Origin: an uncultured Caulobacteraceae bacterium
GTDB lineage: Bacteria > Pseudomonadota > Alphaproteobacteria > Caulobacterales > Caulobacteraceae
NCBI GenBank assembly: GCA_903884915.1
Contig: CAISGS010000491.1
Coordinates: 1-9,431 of the forward strand
Direction of reading: 5' to 3'
Length of the DNA: 9,431 nt
Within the stretch, counting starts at the first letter, position 1; every line of letters starts with the position of its first letter. The notes under the pieces were generated by a model, which was given only the letters and a program-made list of their open reading frames with translations, had not been told where the DNA came from and ran no database searches. A program made the translations under genes and the position numbers. Of the stretch, positions 1 to 7,749 are shown in pieces.

Positions 1-33
1 AGTTTTGTTAACAAATCCAAACTGCGCCTGAAA

Positions 34-189
34 ATGACCGTAACGACCCGCGTTGAACTGATCGGCCGCCTTGGCGATAACCCCACACTGCGCGACTTAA
101 AGACGGGCGAGCGCAAAGCCCGCACCACCTGGCACACCGTCGAAATCTTCGGTAAAGGCAAGGGCTGTAAGGCGCTTCAAAAGCCGTAA
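34..189 (+). pseudogene. Miniature or decayed SSB-like protein (OB-fold remnant), 51 aa
   Basis: The ATG at 34 opens a 51-codon frame ending in TAA at 187-189. It reads MTVTTRVELIGRLGDNP, a good match to the first beta strands of bacterial single-stranded DNA-binding proteins (V-x-L-I-G-x-L-G-x-(D/N)-P). It continues with TGERKARTTWHTVEIFGKG, matching the later SSB block (TGE(R/K)-x-x-x-T-x-WH-x-V-x-(I/L)-FG). The usual residues between these blocks (the F-x-(L/I)-A-T-x-x-x-W strand) are missing, and the join falls at a K-T-G / TGE sequence. After FGKG the protein ends with KGCKALQKP, which resembles the KG-(S/C)-K-V strand of SSB with the preceding AEQYL-type helix absent. A normal SSB is about 110-180 residues. 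The same frame is open back to base 1, so a longer product starting outside the window is possible; no clear Shine-Dalgarno sequence precedes ATG 34. It is most likely a gene remnant with in-frame losses, less likely a compact functional OB protein. Confidence 0.6.
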
Positions 190-190
190 A

Positions 191-206
191 GAGGCTCCAG
201 AGCCTC
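191..206 (-). terminator. Short hairpin, possible terminator of the sulfatase operon
   Basis: Arms GAGGCTC (191-197) and GAGCCTC (200-206) are perfect inverted repeats; a realistic fold is 6 bp with a 4-base loop. On the minus strand it lies about 60 bases past the sulfatase stop and is followed by TTTA, the TTT coming from the complement of the SSB-like stop codon. The T-tract is very short, so termination would be weak. On the plus strand it starts just after the stop of the SSB-like ORF but has no T-run. It could serve both convergent genes or be a chance hairpin. Confidence 0.35.
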
Positions 207-263
207 CGACAGCCCCGTTGGGTCCTCTAGCCCCATTCGCCTCGTCTATTTCGTCCTTCGAAA

Positions 264-2630
264 TTACCGCAATTCGACCTCGACCTTGTCGATTTGACCG
301 CCATAGGTGAAGGGCAGGCTATAGTCCTTGCTGACAGGCGAGCTGGCGGCGCGGCCAACGGTGAGGCTGGTCATGCCGATATAGGGATTGGCGACATGCT
401 CCAGTCGGCCCTCTGAGACCAGGCGATCATTGATATAGAGGCGACCGGTACCGGCATATTCTGAACGGCCAAAGCGTTTTTCGGCAAGTTTGGGGGCGGG
501 GTCGCTGGTGAACTCAAACCGGATATCCGTCTTGCCGACACTGAGCGCCGCTGGGCTGATAATCTTTTCGCGCAGGCGGCCCTGATAGTTGTTTTCATAG
601 GTCAGGTAGCCGTCCTTCACATAGAGCGAAAAGCCACCGATCCGGCTGCCTCGGGTGAAGATCACCCCGTCGCCATTGCGCTCAGGTACCGTAATGGACG
701 CCCGGATCTGATGGCTGCGGGCCATGTTGGGCGCAGCCTGCCAGGACAGCAGAGGCATGTCCCGATAGAAGCTGAATGTTGTGCGCTCACGCCCAAGGCT
801 GGGAGAGGCATTGGCCTGATCGACGGATAGGCCGGTCGGATAGACCTGATTGCGGCGGGCCTCCTGATCAAACAGGGCGACCATTTGGGCCAGTTTCTTG
901 GGCTCGGCGGCCGCGAGATTGTGGGCTTGGCTATAGTCCTTGTCGAGATTGTACAGCTCCCACTGGGCGGTCGTGCGGTTGGTGGCCCCGTTCAAGAGCG
1001 AAAGCCACGGGGTTCGGCGGCGCAGCGAGGCCATCCAGCCGTCGCTATAGATCGCGTTGTCGCCCCAGTTTTCGAAATATTGCAGCTTGTGATGTGCCGG
1101 TGCCTGGGCATCGGTCAGGCTACCGAGGAAGCTTTTCCCCTCCAGCGGAATCTGGACCACACCGTTGACGAGGGCCGGGCTTTGAATGCCGACGGCTTCA
1201 TAGAGGGTGGCGGCAACGTCGTTCACATCGGTGAACTGTGTTCTAATCCCGCCCGCATCGGTAATGTGATGAGGCCAACTGACCACCAAGGGCACCCGAA
1301 CCCCGCCGAGGTGCGAGCCATTGAGCTTCATCCACTGGAACGGCGTATTGTTCATCCAAGCCCAGCCCGCCGAATAGGCATTGAGGTGATCTGGACCGCC
1401 GGCCTCTGAAAGGCGGCGCAGTTGGGTCTCGACCGGCGCGACGGGCGCATTGGTTTCATCATTGCCCAGCAGCCCATCCATGCCGCTGGCCCCGTTGTCG
1501 CTGGCAATATAGAGGATGAGGGTATTGTCGCCCTGCGGGCCGTCTCGAATGGTCTGGATTACCCTGCCGATCTCGTTGTCGGTGTGTGACAGGAAGGCGG
1601 CAAAGGTCTCCATCTCATGGGCGGCCAAGCGCTTTTGATCGGGCGTCAGGCTGTCCCAAGCCGCGAGCCCCTCAGGCCTCGGAGTTATAACTGTATCCTT
1701 GGGTATGACCCCCAAGGCCTTTTGCCGCTCAAAGGTGTCACTGCGGATCTGGTCCCAGCCCTTGTCGAACTGACCCCTATAGCGGGCGATCCAGTCAGCG
1801 GGGACATGGTGTGGTTTGTGCGGGCCTGCGGGCGCGAAATAGAGCAGATAGGGTTTTTCGGGCGCGAGGGCCTCTTGGGTGTGGAGCCAAGAAATGGCCT
1901 CAGAAGCGATATCGGTTGTGAAGTGATAGCCCGCCTCAGGCGTCGCGGGCGGCTCAACGGCAGTAGTGCCGCGCCAGAGGAGCGGTTCCCACTGGCTGGT
2001 TTCGCCCATCATCAGGCCATAAAAGTGCTCAAAGCCCATTTGGGTGGGCCAATGGTCGAAGGGGCCGACCTGGCTGATCTCAAAGCCCGGTGTATTGTGC
2101 CATTTGCCAAAGAGGGCGGTGCTGTAGCCGTTCTGCTTCAAGACCTCGGCGATTGTGGCGGCTGACTTGGGCCAAAGGCCGTTATAGCCGGGAAAGCCAG
2201 AGTTCAGTTCCGCCGTACCGCCATACCCGACCTGATGGGGGTTGCGCCCAGACAGCAGGGCGGCGCGGGTCGGGGAGCAGACGGCGGTTGTGTGAAAGCG
2301 ATTATAGCGCAACCCCTCCTTGGCCAACTTGGTTAGGGTCGGGGTTTGGGCCAGTCCGCCAAAGGTCGAGGTTGCGGCAAAGCCAGCATCGTCGAGCAGG
2401 ATTAGGACAATATTTGGCGCGCCCTTGGGCGGGGTGAGCCGCTTCGGCCATTGTGGGACGGAGTCTTCGGGGCTGGGATTGATCTTACCGCTAAAGGCCG
2501 GTTGAGGCGGGGGAAGGATCCGGTTGCCGCCCTGCGGCCTTGCCCCATCCGCCAAACTCAGGTTCGGCGCAAAAAGGGCTGCAATGGCAAGCCCCAGCAG
2601 TCCCACATGCAAGATCGATCGCTTGGCCAT
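264..2630 (-). CDS. Secreted arylsulfatase-type sulfatase (S1 family) with C-terminal beta-sandwich-like domain
   Basis: This 788-residue protein should hydrolyse a sulfate ester in the periplasm. Residues 1-28 form a signal peptide (KR, then a hydrophobic stretch, then SLA before DG). The sulfatase domain spans about 70-600. D80-D81 in NIVLILLDD are the usual calcium ligands. C118-S-P-T-R122 is the CxPxR signature, whose cysteine must become formylglycine. K176 and H178 in FGKWH, H271 in GPHKPHH, D378-N379 in ASDNG and K435 in WMKLNGSH match other conserved active-site positions, so the enzyme looks intact. Residues about 610-788 form an extra domain (GVIFTRGSRIGGFSLYVKDG) like the lectin/jelly-roll tail of long bacterial arylsulfatases. 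The ATG at 2630 is preceded by the purine-rich GGAAGAAGAAGAA. It lies 28 bases after the dehydrogenase gene, so the two are probably one transcript. The substrate cannot be read from the sequence: sulfated sugar, aryl sulfate and alkyl sulfate are all possible. No formylglycine-generating enzyme gene is in view. Confidence 0.93.
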   Translation of the reverse strand: MAKRSILHVGLLGLAIAALFAPNLSLADGARPQGGNRILPPPQPAFSGKINPSPEDSVPQWPKRLTPPKGAPNIVLILLDDAGFAATSTFGGLAQTPTLTKLAKEGLRYNRFHTTAVCSPTRAALLSGRNPHQVGYGGTAELNSGFPGYNGLWPKSAATIAEVLKQNGYSTALFGKWHNTPGFEISQVGPFDHWPTQMGFEHFYGLMMGETSQWEPLLWRGTTAVEPPATPEAGYHFTTDIASEAISWLHTQEALAPEKPYLLYFAPAGPHKPHHVPADWIARYRGQFDKGWDQIRSDTFERQKALGVIPKDTVITPRPEGLAAWDSLTPDQKRLAAHEMETFAAFLSHTDNEIGRVIQTIRDGPQGDNTLILYIASDNGASGMDGLLGNDETNAPVAPVETQLRRLSEAGGPDHLNAYSAGWAWMNNTPFQWMKLNGSHLGGVRVPLVVSWPHHITDAGGIRTQFTDVNDVAATLYEAVGIQSPALVNGVVQIPLEGKSFLGSLTDAQAPAHHKLQYFENWGDNAIYSDGWMASLRRRTPWLSLLNGATNRTTAQWELYNLDKDYSQAHNLAAAEPKKLAQMVALFDQEARRNQVYPTGLSVDQANASPSLGRERTTFSFYRDMPLLSWQAAPNMARSHQIRASITVPERNGDGVIFTRGSRIGGFSLYVKDGYLTYENNYQGRLREKIISPAALSVGKTDIRFEFTSDPAPKLAEKRFGRSEYAGTGRLYINDRLVSEGRLEHVANPYIGMTSLTVGRAASSPVSKDYSLPFTYGGQIDKVEVELR

Positions 2631-2658
2631 AGGGTTCTTCTTCTTCCGGCTTCACGGG

Positions 2659-4806
2659 CTAGTTAGGCAGGGCGTAGGCGACATAGGCCGACCCCTGGGG
2701 GCCCGTTCTATCGCGCGCGCCGCTGGTGGCGATGAGGATATATTGCCGACCATCAATGGCATAGGTCGCAGGCGTGGCGTTCCCTGCATAGGGCAGGGCC
2801 TCCTCCCAAAGCTGGGCACCGGTCTTGCTGTCAAAGGCGCGGATCTTGCGGTCAAAGATCGTCGCCGCGATGACCACGATACCGCCCGCTGTAATGATTG
2901 GGCCGCCATAGTTCTCTGAACCCGTATTGCGTATGCCTTGGGCGACAAGATCGGGATATTCGCCCAGCGGCACCTGCCACAGATAGGCGCCGGTGTTGAG
3001 GTCAATGGCGCTCAACTGACCCCAAGGCGGCTTTACCGCAGGATAGCCATCGGGATCTTGGAACTTCTTATAGCCGGTAAAGACATAGGTTGGCGTCGGG
3101 GCGGTGAAGATGGAGGCCTCGACGCTTGCGCTCGCGGCCTTGTCTGACGCGGCGGCTGCTGGGCCTTGCCGCAAGAAGCTGATCAAGGCTTCTAGATTGG
3201 CGCTGGACAGTTGTGGGAAGCCCGGCATCCGGCCGCGTCCCCCGACGATGATCGCGTTAAGCTCTGGACTTGTCAGCCGAGACCCTGCGGTGGACAGATC
3301 TGGAAAGTCCTTGCCCGAGCCTTTGCGGTCGGTGCCGTGGCAGGCGGCGCATTGCTGTTCGTAGATCGAGGAGCCGCTTCCCGCATCGGAATTGGTAGCC
3401 GCTTTGCGCAGTTTCGCCAGCCAGGGCACATCGTTGGAATTGATGTAGAAGACGCCGGTCTTGCGATCGACCGCTTGGCCGCCCCATTCGGCCCCTCCAT
3501 CAAAGCCGGGGAAGACGACGGTCTCTCGGTCCAGTCCAAACGGCACATAGGGGCCATCTGAGCGCAGGCTGGCAAAGGCCTTGACCGCCCAGCTATGGGC
3601 CTCAGCCGTTCTGGTGGTCAGCATATCGGCGGTTAGGGTCTGGCGGGCAAAGGGCGCGGGCTTTTGCGGGATGGGCTGGGTCGGGGAGGCCTGCTCGCCC
3701 GGGATATCGCTCTTTGGGAAGGCCCGTTCTTGGATCGGGAACAAAGGCTTGCCGGTCGCGCGATTGAAAAGGAAGACAAAGCCCGGTTTGGAGGCTTGGG
3801 CCACAGCATCGATGGACTGGCCCTTGTGCTTCACCGTCAGCAGCACCGGAGGCGAGGGAAGGTCTCGGTCCCAGATATCATGGTGCGTGGTCTGGAAATG
3901 CCAGATCCTCTTGCCACTATTGGCATCAAGGGCCAGCAGGCTGTTAGCGAACAGATTGTTGCCCTTGCGGTTCTCACCGATGAAGTCAGGGATGGCCGAG
4001 CCGGTAGGCGCATAGACGATGCCGCGCGCCTGATCGACGACCATGCCGGTCCAATTGTTCGCCGCACCGGCGGTCCTCCACGCCGTCTTGGGCCAACTGT
4101 CATAGCCGACTTCGCCGGGGCGAGGGATGGTGTTGAAGGTCCAGCGTAGCTTGCCGGTTCTGACATCATAGGCACGGATGGCGCCCGCCGCCGCCGGTGG
4201 GGTCTCCGAGGTCCTAAAGCCAACGATGATCAGGTCCTTATAGATGCTGCCGGGCGTGGTCATAAAGACCGGGGTTGCCGCCGGATCGCTACCAAGCCCT
4301 TCGCGCATATTGGCTTGGCCCGCTTGGCCAAAGCTCGAGATGGGCTTGCCCGTGTCGGCATTGAGGGCCCAAAGCGCGCCCATGGCCCCCATCAGTATGC
4401 GGCGATCGGATTTACCGTCGGTCCAATAACTGACCCCCCTAGAGGGCAAAACACCTGTGACGCCCGGATCAAACGACCAGATTTGCTTGCCGGTCGCGCC
4501 GTCCAAAGCCAGTAGAACCTGTTTCGGGGTCAAGACATAGGCCATCCGACCGACAATGATCGGGCTGTCCTGAAGCCCGCCCGGACCGGTGTCGATCCGC
4601 CAAGCCTGTTTGAGAGATTTCACATTGGTGCGGTTGATCTGATCGAGGGGGGAATAGCGATCCCCCGCCGATGCACCGCCATAGACCGGCCAATCTTGGC
4701 GCGGCGCCGAGATGGCGGTGGATTGACCGGCAGTTGTTGTAATCAACAGGCCCGTTAAGGCGAGACCAACATAGCGCCTGATCAATCGCCCATCTCTCAA
4801 AGCCAT
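2659..4806 (-). CDS. PQQ-dependent dehydrogenase (quinohemoprotein) with cytochrome c domain inserted in the propeller
   Basis: This 715-residue protein should oxidise an alcohol or sugar in the periplasm with PQQ and pass electrons to heme c. The N-terminus (RLIRRY, then VGLALTGLLITTTAG) is a signal peptide; the 4-5-helix anchor of membrane glucose dehydrogenase is absent. The PQQ propeller begins near DWPVYGGASAGDRYSPLDQIN (38-58). FQTTHHDIWDRDLPSPP (304-320), K340 in ASKPGFVFLFNRATGKP, SDIPGEQASPTQP and GFDGGAEWGGQAVDRKTG (434-451) match the glucose/quinate/polyol quinoprotein group. A class I cytochrome c module lies at about 473-549: CAACH at 486-490 binds heme, and M527 in GRGRMPGFPQL is the likely axial ligand. 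The propeller then resumes at about 569-715 (GYPAVKPPWGQLSAIDLNTG). In the classical quinohemoprotein alcohol dehydrogenases the heme domain is C-terminal, so this arrangement is less usual. The start at 4806 gives a good signal peptide, though the Shine-Dalgarno (GGGGCGG/AGG) is modest. The substrate is unknown. Confidence 0.92.
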   Translation of the reverse strand: MALRDGRLIRRYVGLALTGLLITTTAGQSTAISAPRQDWPVYGGASAGDRYSPLDQINRTNVKSLKQAWRIDTGPGGLQDSPIIVGRMAYVLTPKQVLLALDGATGKQIWSFDPGVTGVLPSRGVSYWTDGKSDRRILMGAMGALWALNADTGKPISSFGQAGQANMREGLGSDPAATPVFMTTPGSIYKDLIIVGFRTSETPPAAAGAIRAYDVRTGKLRWTFNTIPRPGEVGYDSWPKTAWRTAGAANNWTGMVVDQARGIVYAPTGSAIPDFIGENRKGNNLFANSLLALDANSGKRIWHFQTTHHDIWDRDLPSPPVLLTVKHKGQSIDAVAQASKPGFVFLFNRATGKPLFPIQERAFPKSDIPGEQASPTQPIPQKPAPFARQTLTADMLTTRTAEAHSWAVKAFASLRSDGPYVPFGLDRETVVFPGFDGGAEWGGQAVDRKTGVFYINSNDVPWLAKLRKAATNSDAGSGSSIYEQQCAACHGTDRKGSGKDFPDLSTAGSRLTSPELNAIIVGGRGRMPGFPQLSSANLEALISFLRQGPAAAASDKAASASVEASIFTAPTPTYVFTGYKKFQDPDGYPAVKPPWGQLSAIDLNTGAYLWQVPLGEYPDLVAQGIRNTGSENYGGPIITAGGIVVIAATIFDRKIRAFDSKTGAQLWEEALPYAGNATPATYAIDGRQYILIATSGARDRTGPQGSAYVAYALPN

Positions 4807-4870
4807 GGCCTGTGCCGCCCCGTATCAGGCGGTCTGACGCCGCCGTTCAGTCATTGTGTGACGGTCGAAT

Positions 4871-4904
4871 TTGGCCACGCACCCAAGGCTTGGGGCGTGG
4901 CCAA
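4871..4904 (-). repeat. 15-bp inverted repeat between receptor and dehydrogenase genes
   Basis: TTGGCCACGC (4871-4880) is the exact reverse complement of GCGTGGCCAA (4895-4904). Inside, CCCAA (4882-4886) pairs with TTGGG (4890-4894) around a 3-base GGC loop, leaving one bulged base at 4881. The result is a stem of about 15 bp, 7 bases downstream of the receptor stop on the minus strand. The minus strand continues ATTCGACC, so there is no T-run and it is not a textbook intrinsic terminator. It may act as an RNA stabiliser for the receptor message, a processing or attenuation point, or a weak terminator that lowers expression of the two enzyme genes downstream. Confidence 0.75.
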
Positions 4905-4911
4905 TATCCGC

Positions 4912-7749
4912 TTACATCCGATATTTCAGGCCAACCGTAATATAACGCCCAACAACATCATAGGAGCGCTTGTTGGTCGGATATTGCAGGCCGGGATTTT
5001 GCGCCGAAGCGATGATCGGCGGCTCGACATTGAAGAGGTTGCTGATGACGACAAAGCCCTCGAAGCCGGAGGCCTTTCCGAAGTCATATTTGGCGTTCAG
5101 GTCGGTATAGGTCTTGTTTGGCGCGACCTGATAGTCCTGCATCACCTGATAGAAATCGCGGCGATATTGGCCGGTGAAGCGCGAGGTTACGCCCAGTTGT
5201 AGCGGTCCGTTGGAATAGCCGACCTCCACACTGCCCAGCCATTTGGGGAAGCCCTCATTGACCAGATCCCCGCCGAAGGTGCCACCGGCCGCGCTCTGGG
5301 TTGGGTTAAAGGGAGAAACCTTGCGCTTGAACACGGGGTTATAGGTGGCGAGGCCCCGCACGCTGAAATTGCCGGGCATGGACGGGATGATCTGCGACAC
5401 CGGAGCGCGATAGGACACCTCGATATCGGTATTGACCGTGTACTGCTTGCTGAGGTTCTGCGGGAAGATGTTGACGGCGGTTGGGTAGTTGGCCGCCGTG
5501 CGGTTGCTGAACGGGAAGGGACGCACGATCTGGTCGCAGATGGCCGCCAGACCATTGCTGGCTTCACAGTCTTGGATCTGCAAGGTCGTCTGGGTGGTAA
5601 TAGCGTCTTCGATCAGCAGGCCATTGGTGTCGACCGAGGCCGTGAAGCCGGGCAGCCATTCTGGTGAATAGACAAAACCCAGAACCATCATTGAGCCGGT
5701 TTCAGGCTTCAGATTGGCATTGCCCCTATTGTTGATCTGATAGGTACCGGTGCTGTTCGTGTGAATATCGGGCGTCGCGGCCGAAGAGGGCGTGGACTGA
5801 ACACCGGCATAGAGCTGTGACAGGCCAGGAGCCGCAATGTCCTTTGAGGCAATCGCCCGGATGCGAAGGTCGTTGAAGGGCTGATAGTTTAGGCCAGCCT
5901 TCCACGTCGTCACTGTGCCGGAGGTGCTGTAGTCGGTCACACGAACCGCGCCTGTAAAGTCGAGGCTCTTGGTCCAGAACTGGTTGAGGGCCAGAGGCAC
6001 CACCACTTCGCCGTAAGCCTCGGAGACCTTGACCTCACCAGCAGCGATCCCGGCATTCAAGCGCGCCGACCAAAGGGTTCCGGCTGGAACGCCCTTGATG
6101 CCCGTAAAGTCGCGGGCAATGGCCGGATTGGAATTGCTGGTCTGATTGAGCGTCTGTTTGCGGACTTCCGCCCCGACAGCTGCCGAGATGGGTCCGGCCC
6201 AGGTCGAGAACAGATCGCCGCGCAGATTGACTGACGCAATCTGTAGCTCGTTATTGACCTGATAGGTGCTGGCCTGACGCATATAGGCGATGGCTTCGGG
6301 AGAGGCATTGCCTTCCCCAAACAGATTGAGCGGCACGCAGCCGGCAAAGGCCGAGTTCGTCAAGGACACACGACAAACGGTTCTGCCCGTCGCATCCTTG
6401 ACCGCATCTACCGCCGCATAGAAGCGCGTCAGGTTAGGCTCGTAGGAATTCATCCGCTGCTTGGAGGTGCCATAGATATAGTTGGCATCCCATGACCAGT
6501 TGTCGTTCAGGCGGCCCTCAATGCCGAGGTTCAAGGTCGCGCTGTCATTCAGCAGATCAACGGCGTTGAGCGGCATGTCTCGGCGCATGGTGCCGAAGGT
6601 AAAGCTTGGCGTCGTGCCTAAGGCGGTCTTGATGGCCGGGCTTAGGAACGCATTGTCTGCGAAGATCGACAGGGTTGCCGGGGTAAAGGACACGGCGCTG
6701 ACGTCAAAGGTGTTGCGCGATTCTCCAAAACTGGCCTGAGCATGGACCTTCAGTGTGGGCGTCAGCTCATAGGCCCCGCGTACAAAGACCTGATCGGTGG
6801 TTAGACCGGACAGCAGGGACTGGCTGACCGGCTGATAGGAGCCGTCGCCGCCCTGAACAATGGCCGAGCCTGCGCCCGTACCTGTTCCGGGTGCAAAGGG
6901 CGCCAAGGTGCCGTTGGGCAGGAAGTAATAGTTTTTAAGGCTCGCGGGTCCCGAAGCGATTAGGCCGCCAAAGGCCATGGTCGGATAGCGTGCATCTTGG
7001 ATCACCCGATAGGGGTTCGCCGCCGTGCCTGCGCCGACGGTCAAGGTGCGGTCACTACCGCCGTCACGGTCGCTCTGCTTCAAGCCTGGCGTGTCATAAT
7101 GATCGACGCTGAACAGCACATGGCCGCGTCCTTCAGCGAAATCTTTGCCGCCCGCGACAGAGACCTTGTAGGCGTTGTTGTCACCCTTGTAGGAGGTGCT
7201 GCCCTGAACGGTCGCCTTGAGACCGGTAAAGTCCTTGTCGAGAATGAAATTGACCACGCCAACCACAGCGTCAGAGCCATAGGCCGCAGACGCGCCGCCG
7301 GTCACGACCTCAACCCGCTTGATCAGCGCTTGTGGCAGCATGTTGATGTCAACGCCACCCGTGGCATTGGTCGGTGGAACCCGAGCACCATCTAGCAGGA
7401 TCAGCGAGCGGTTAATGCCGAGGCCGCGCAGGTTCAGATAGTTGCCCTGAGGGTTGGAGACGACCGAGAAGGTCGAGGACTGCATATTACTGATCGAGTT
7501 TTGAAACTGCGGCAGGCGGTTCAGGCCATCAGCAATGTTGGTTGGGGCGCGGGTCGCGAGACTTTCCGCTGTGATCACGGTGACAGGGGTCGGGGCCAGA
7601 AAGCCATCCCGCTTGACCCGAGACCCGGTGACGATGACCTCTTGCGTGGCATCAGGGGTGCTTGAAGCGGCCTCGGCCCAAGCACTGGTTGCCATGGCCA
7701 AACAGCTGACGCCGGCCAGCAGACCCATATTCAGTCCCGACTTTTGCAT
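4912..7749 (-). CDS. TonB-dependent outer-membrane receptor
   Basis: This 945-residue protein is an energised uptake channel of the outer membrane. Residues 1-25 are a signal peptide ending AWA before EA. ATQEVIVTGSR (34-44) is a TonB-box-like segment. The plug covers about 47-172, with NLRGLGINRSLILLDG (106-121), INMLPQALIKRVEVVTGG (135-152) and ASAAYGSDAVVGVVNFIL (153-170), all hallmarks of the family. The rest is the 22-strand barrel, including RGNANLKPETG (675-685). Cysteine pairs C459/C471 (near CVPLNLFGEG) and C728/C738 probably form loop disulfides, as is common in large receptors of sphingomonads and Caulobacter. The C-terminus is GLKYRM, ending in Met rather than the usual aromatic residue. 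The ATG at 7749 follows AGGGGCGG at good spacing. The ligand is not readable; the neighbours suggest an organic, possibly sulfated, substrate rather than a siderophore. No FecR or sigma-factor gene and no long N-terminal signalling extension is present, so anti-sigma transmembrane signalling is unlikely. Confidence 0.95.
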   Translation of the reverse strand: MQKSGLNMGLLAGVSCLAMATSAWAEAASSTPDATQEVIVTGSRVKRDGFLAPTPVTVITAESLATRAPTNIADGLNRLPQFQNSISNMQSSTFSVVSNPQGNYLNLRGLGINRSLILLDGARVPPTNATGGVDINMLPQALIKRVEVVTGGASAAYGSDAVVGVVNFILDKDFTGLKATVQGSTSYKGDNNAYKVSVAGGKDFAEGRGHVLFSVDHYDTPGLKQSDRDGGSDRTLTVGAGTAANPYRVIQDARYPTMAFGGLIASGPASLKNYYFLPNGTLAPFAPGTGTGAGSAIVQGGDGSYQPVSQSLLSGLTTDQVFVRGAYELTPTLKVHAQASFGESRNTFDVSAVSFTPATLSIFADNAFLSPAIKTALGTTPSFTFGTMRRDMPLNAVDLLNDSATLNLGIEGRLNDNWSWDANYIYGTSKQRMNSYEPNLTRFYAAVDAVKDATGRTVCRVSLTNSAFAGCVPLNLFGEGNASPEAIAYMRQASTYQVNNELQIASVNLRGDLFSTWAGPISAAVGAEVRKQTLNQTSNSNPAIARDFTGIKGVPAGTLWSARLNAGIAAGEVKVSEAYGEVVVPLALNQFWTKSLDFTGAVRVTDYSTSGTVTTWKAGLNYQPFNDLRIRAIASKDIAAPGLSQLYAGVQSTPSSAATPDIHTNSTGTYQINNRGNANLKPETGSMMVLGFVYSPEWLPGFTASVDTNGLLIEDAITTQTTLQIQDCEASNGLAAICDQIVRPFPFSNRTAANYPTAVNIFPQNLSKQYTVNTDIEVSYRAPVSQIIPSMPGNFSVRGLATYNPVFKRKVSPFNPTQSAAGGTFGGDLVNEGFPKWLGSVEVGYSNGPLQLGVTSRFTGQYRRDFYQVMQDYQVAPNKTYTDLNAKYDFGKASGFEGFVVISNLFNVEPPIIASAQNPGLQYPTNKRSYDVVGRYITVGLKYRM

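Noticed and set aside
885..2165. Long plus-strand open frames opposite the sulfatase (885-1409 and 1617-2165)
   Set aside because: Their translations show no recognisable domain and lie entirely antisense to a gene with clear motifs throughout; they are typical shadows in GC-rich coding DNA.
3664..4149. 161-codon plus-strand frame opposite the dehydrogenase
   Set aside because: It is antisense to conserved PQQ propeller motifs and has no protein-like domain.
4828..4844. GGCGG/CCGCC inverted repeat upstream of the dehydrogenase start
   Set aside because: Five-bp GC arms with a 7-base loop are common by chance in this base composition, and no T-run follows.
7690..7749. Possible lipoprotein signal (GVSC) in the receptor
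   Set aside because: The -3 position is Gly rather than Leu-like, and a better signal peptidase I site (AWA before EA) follows; a normal signal peptide is more likely.
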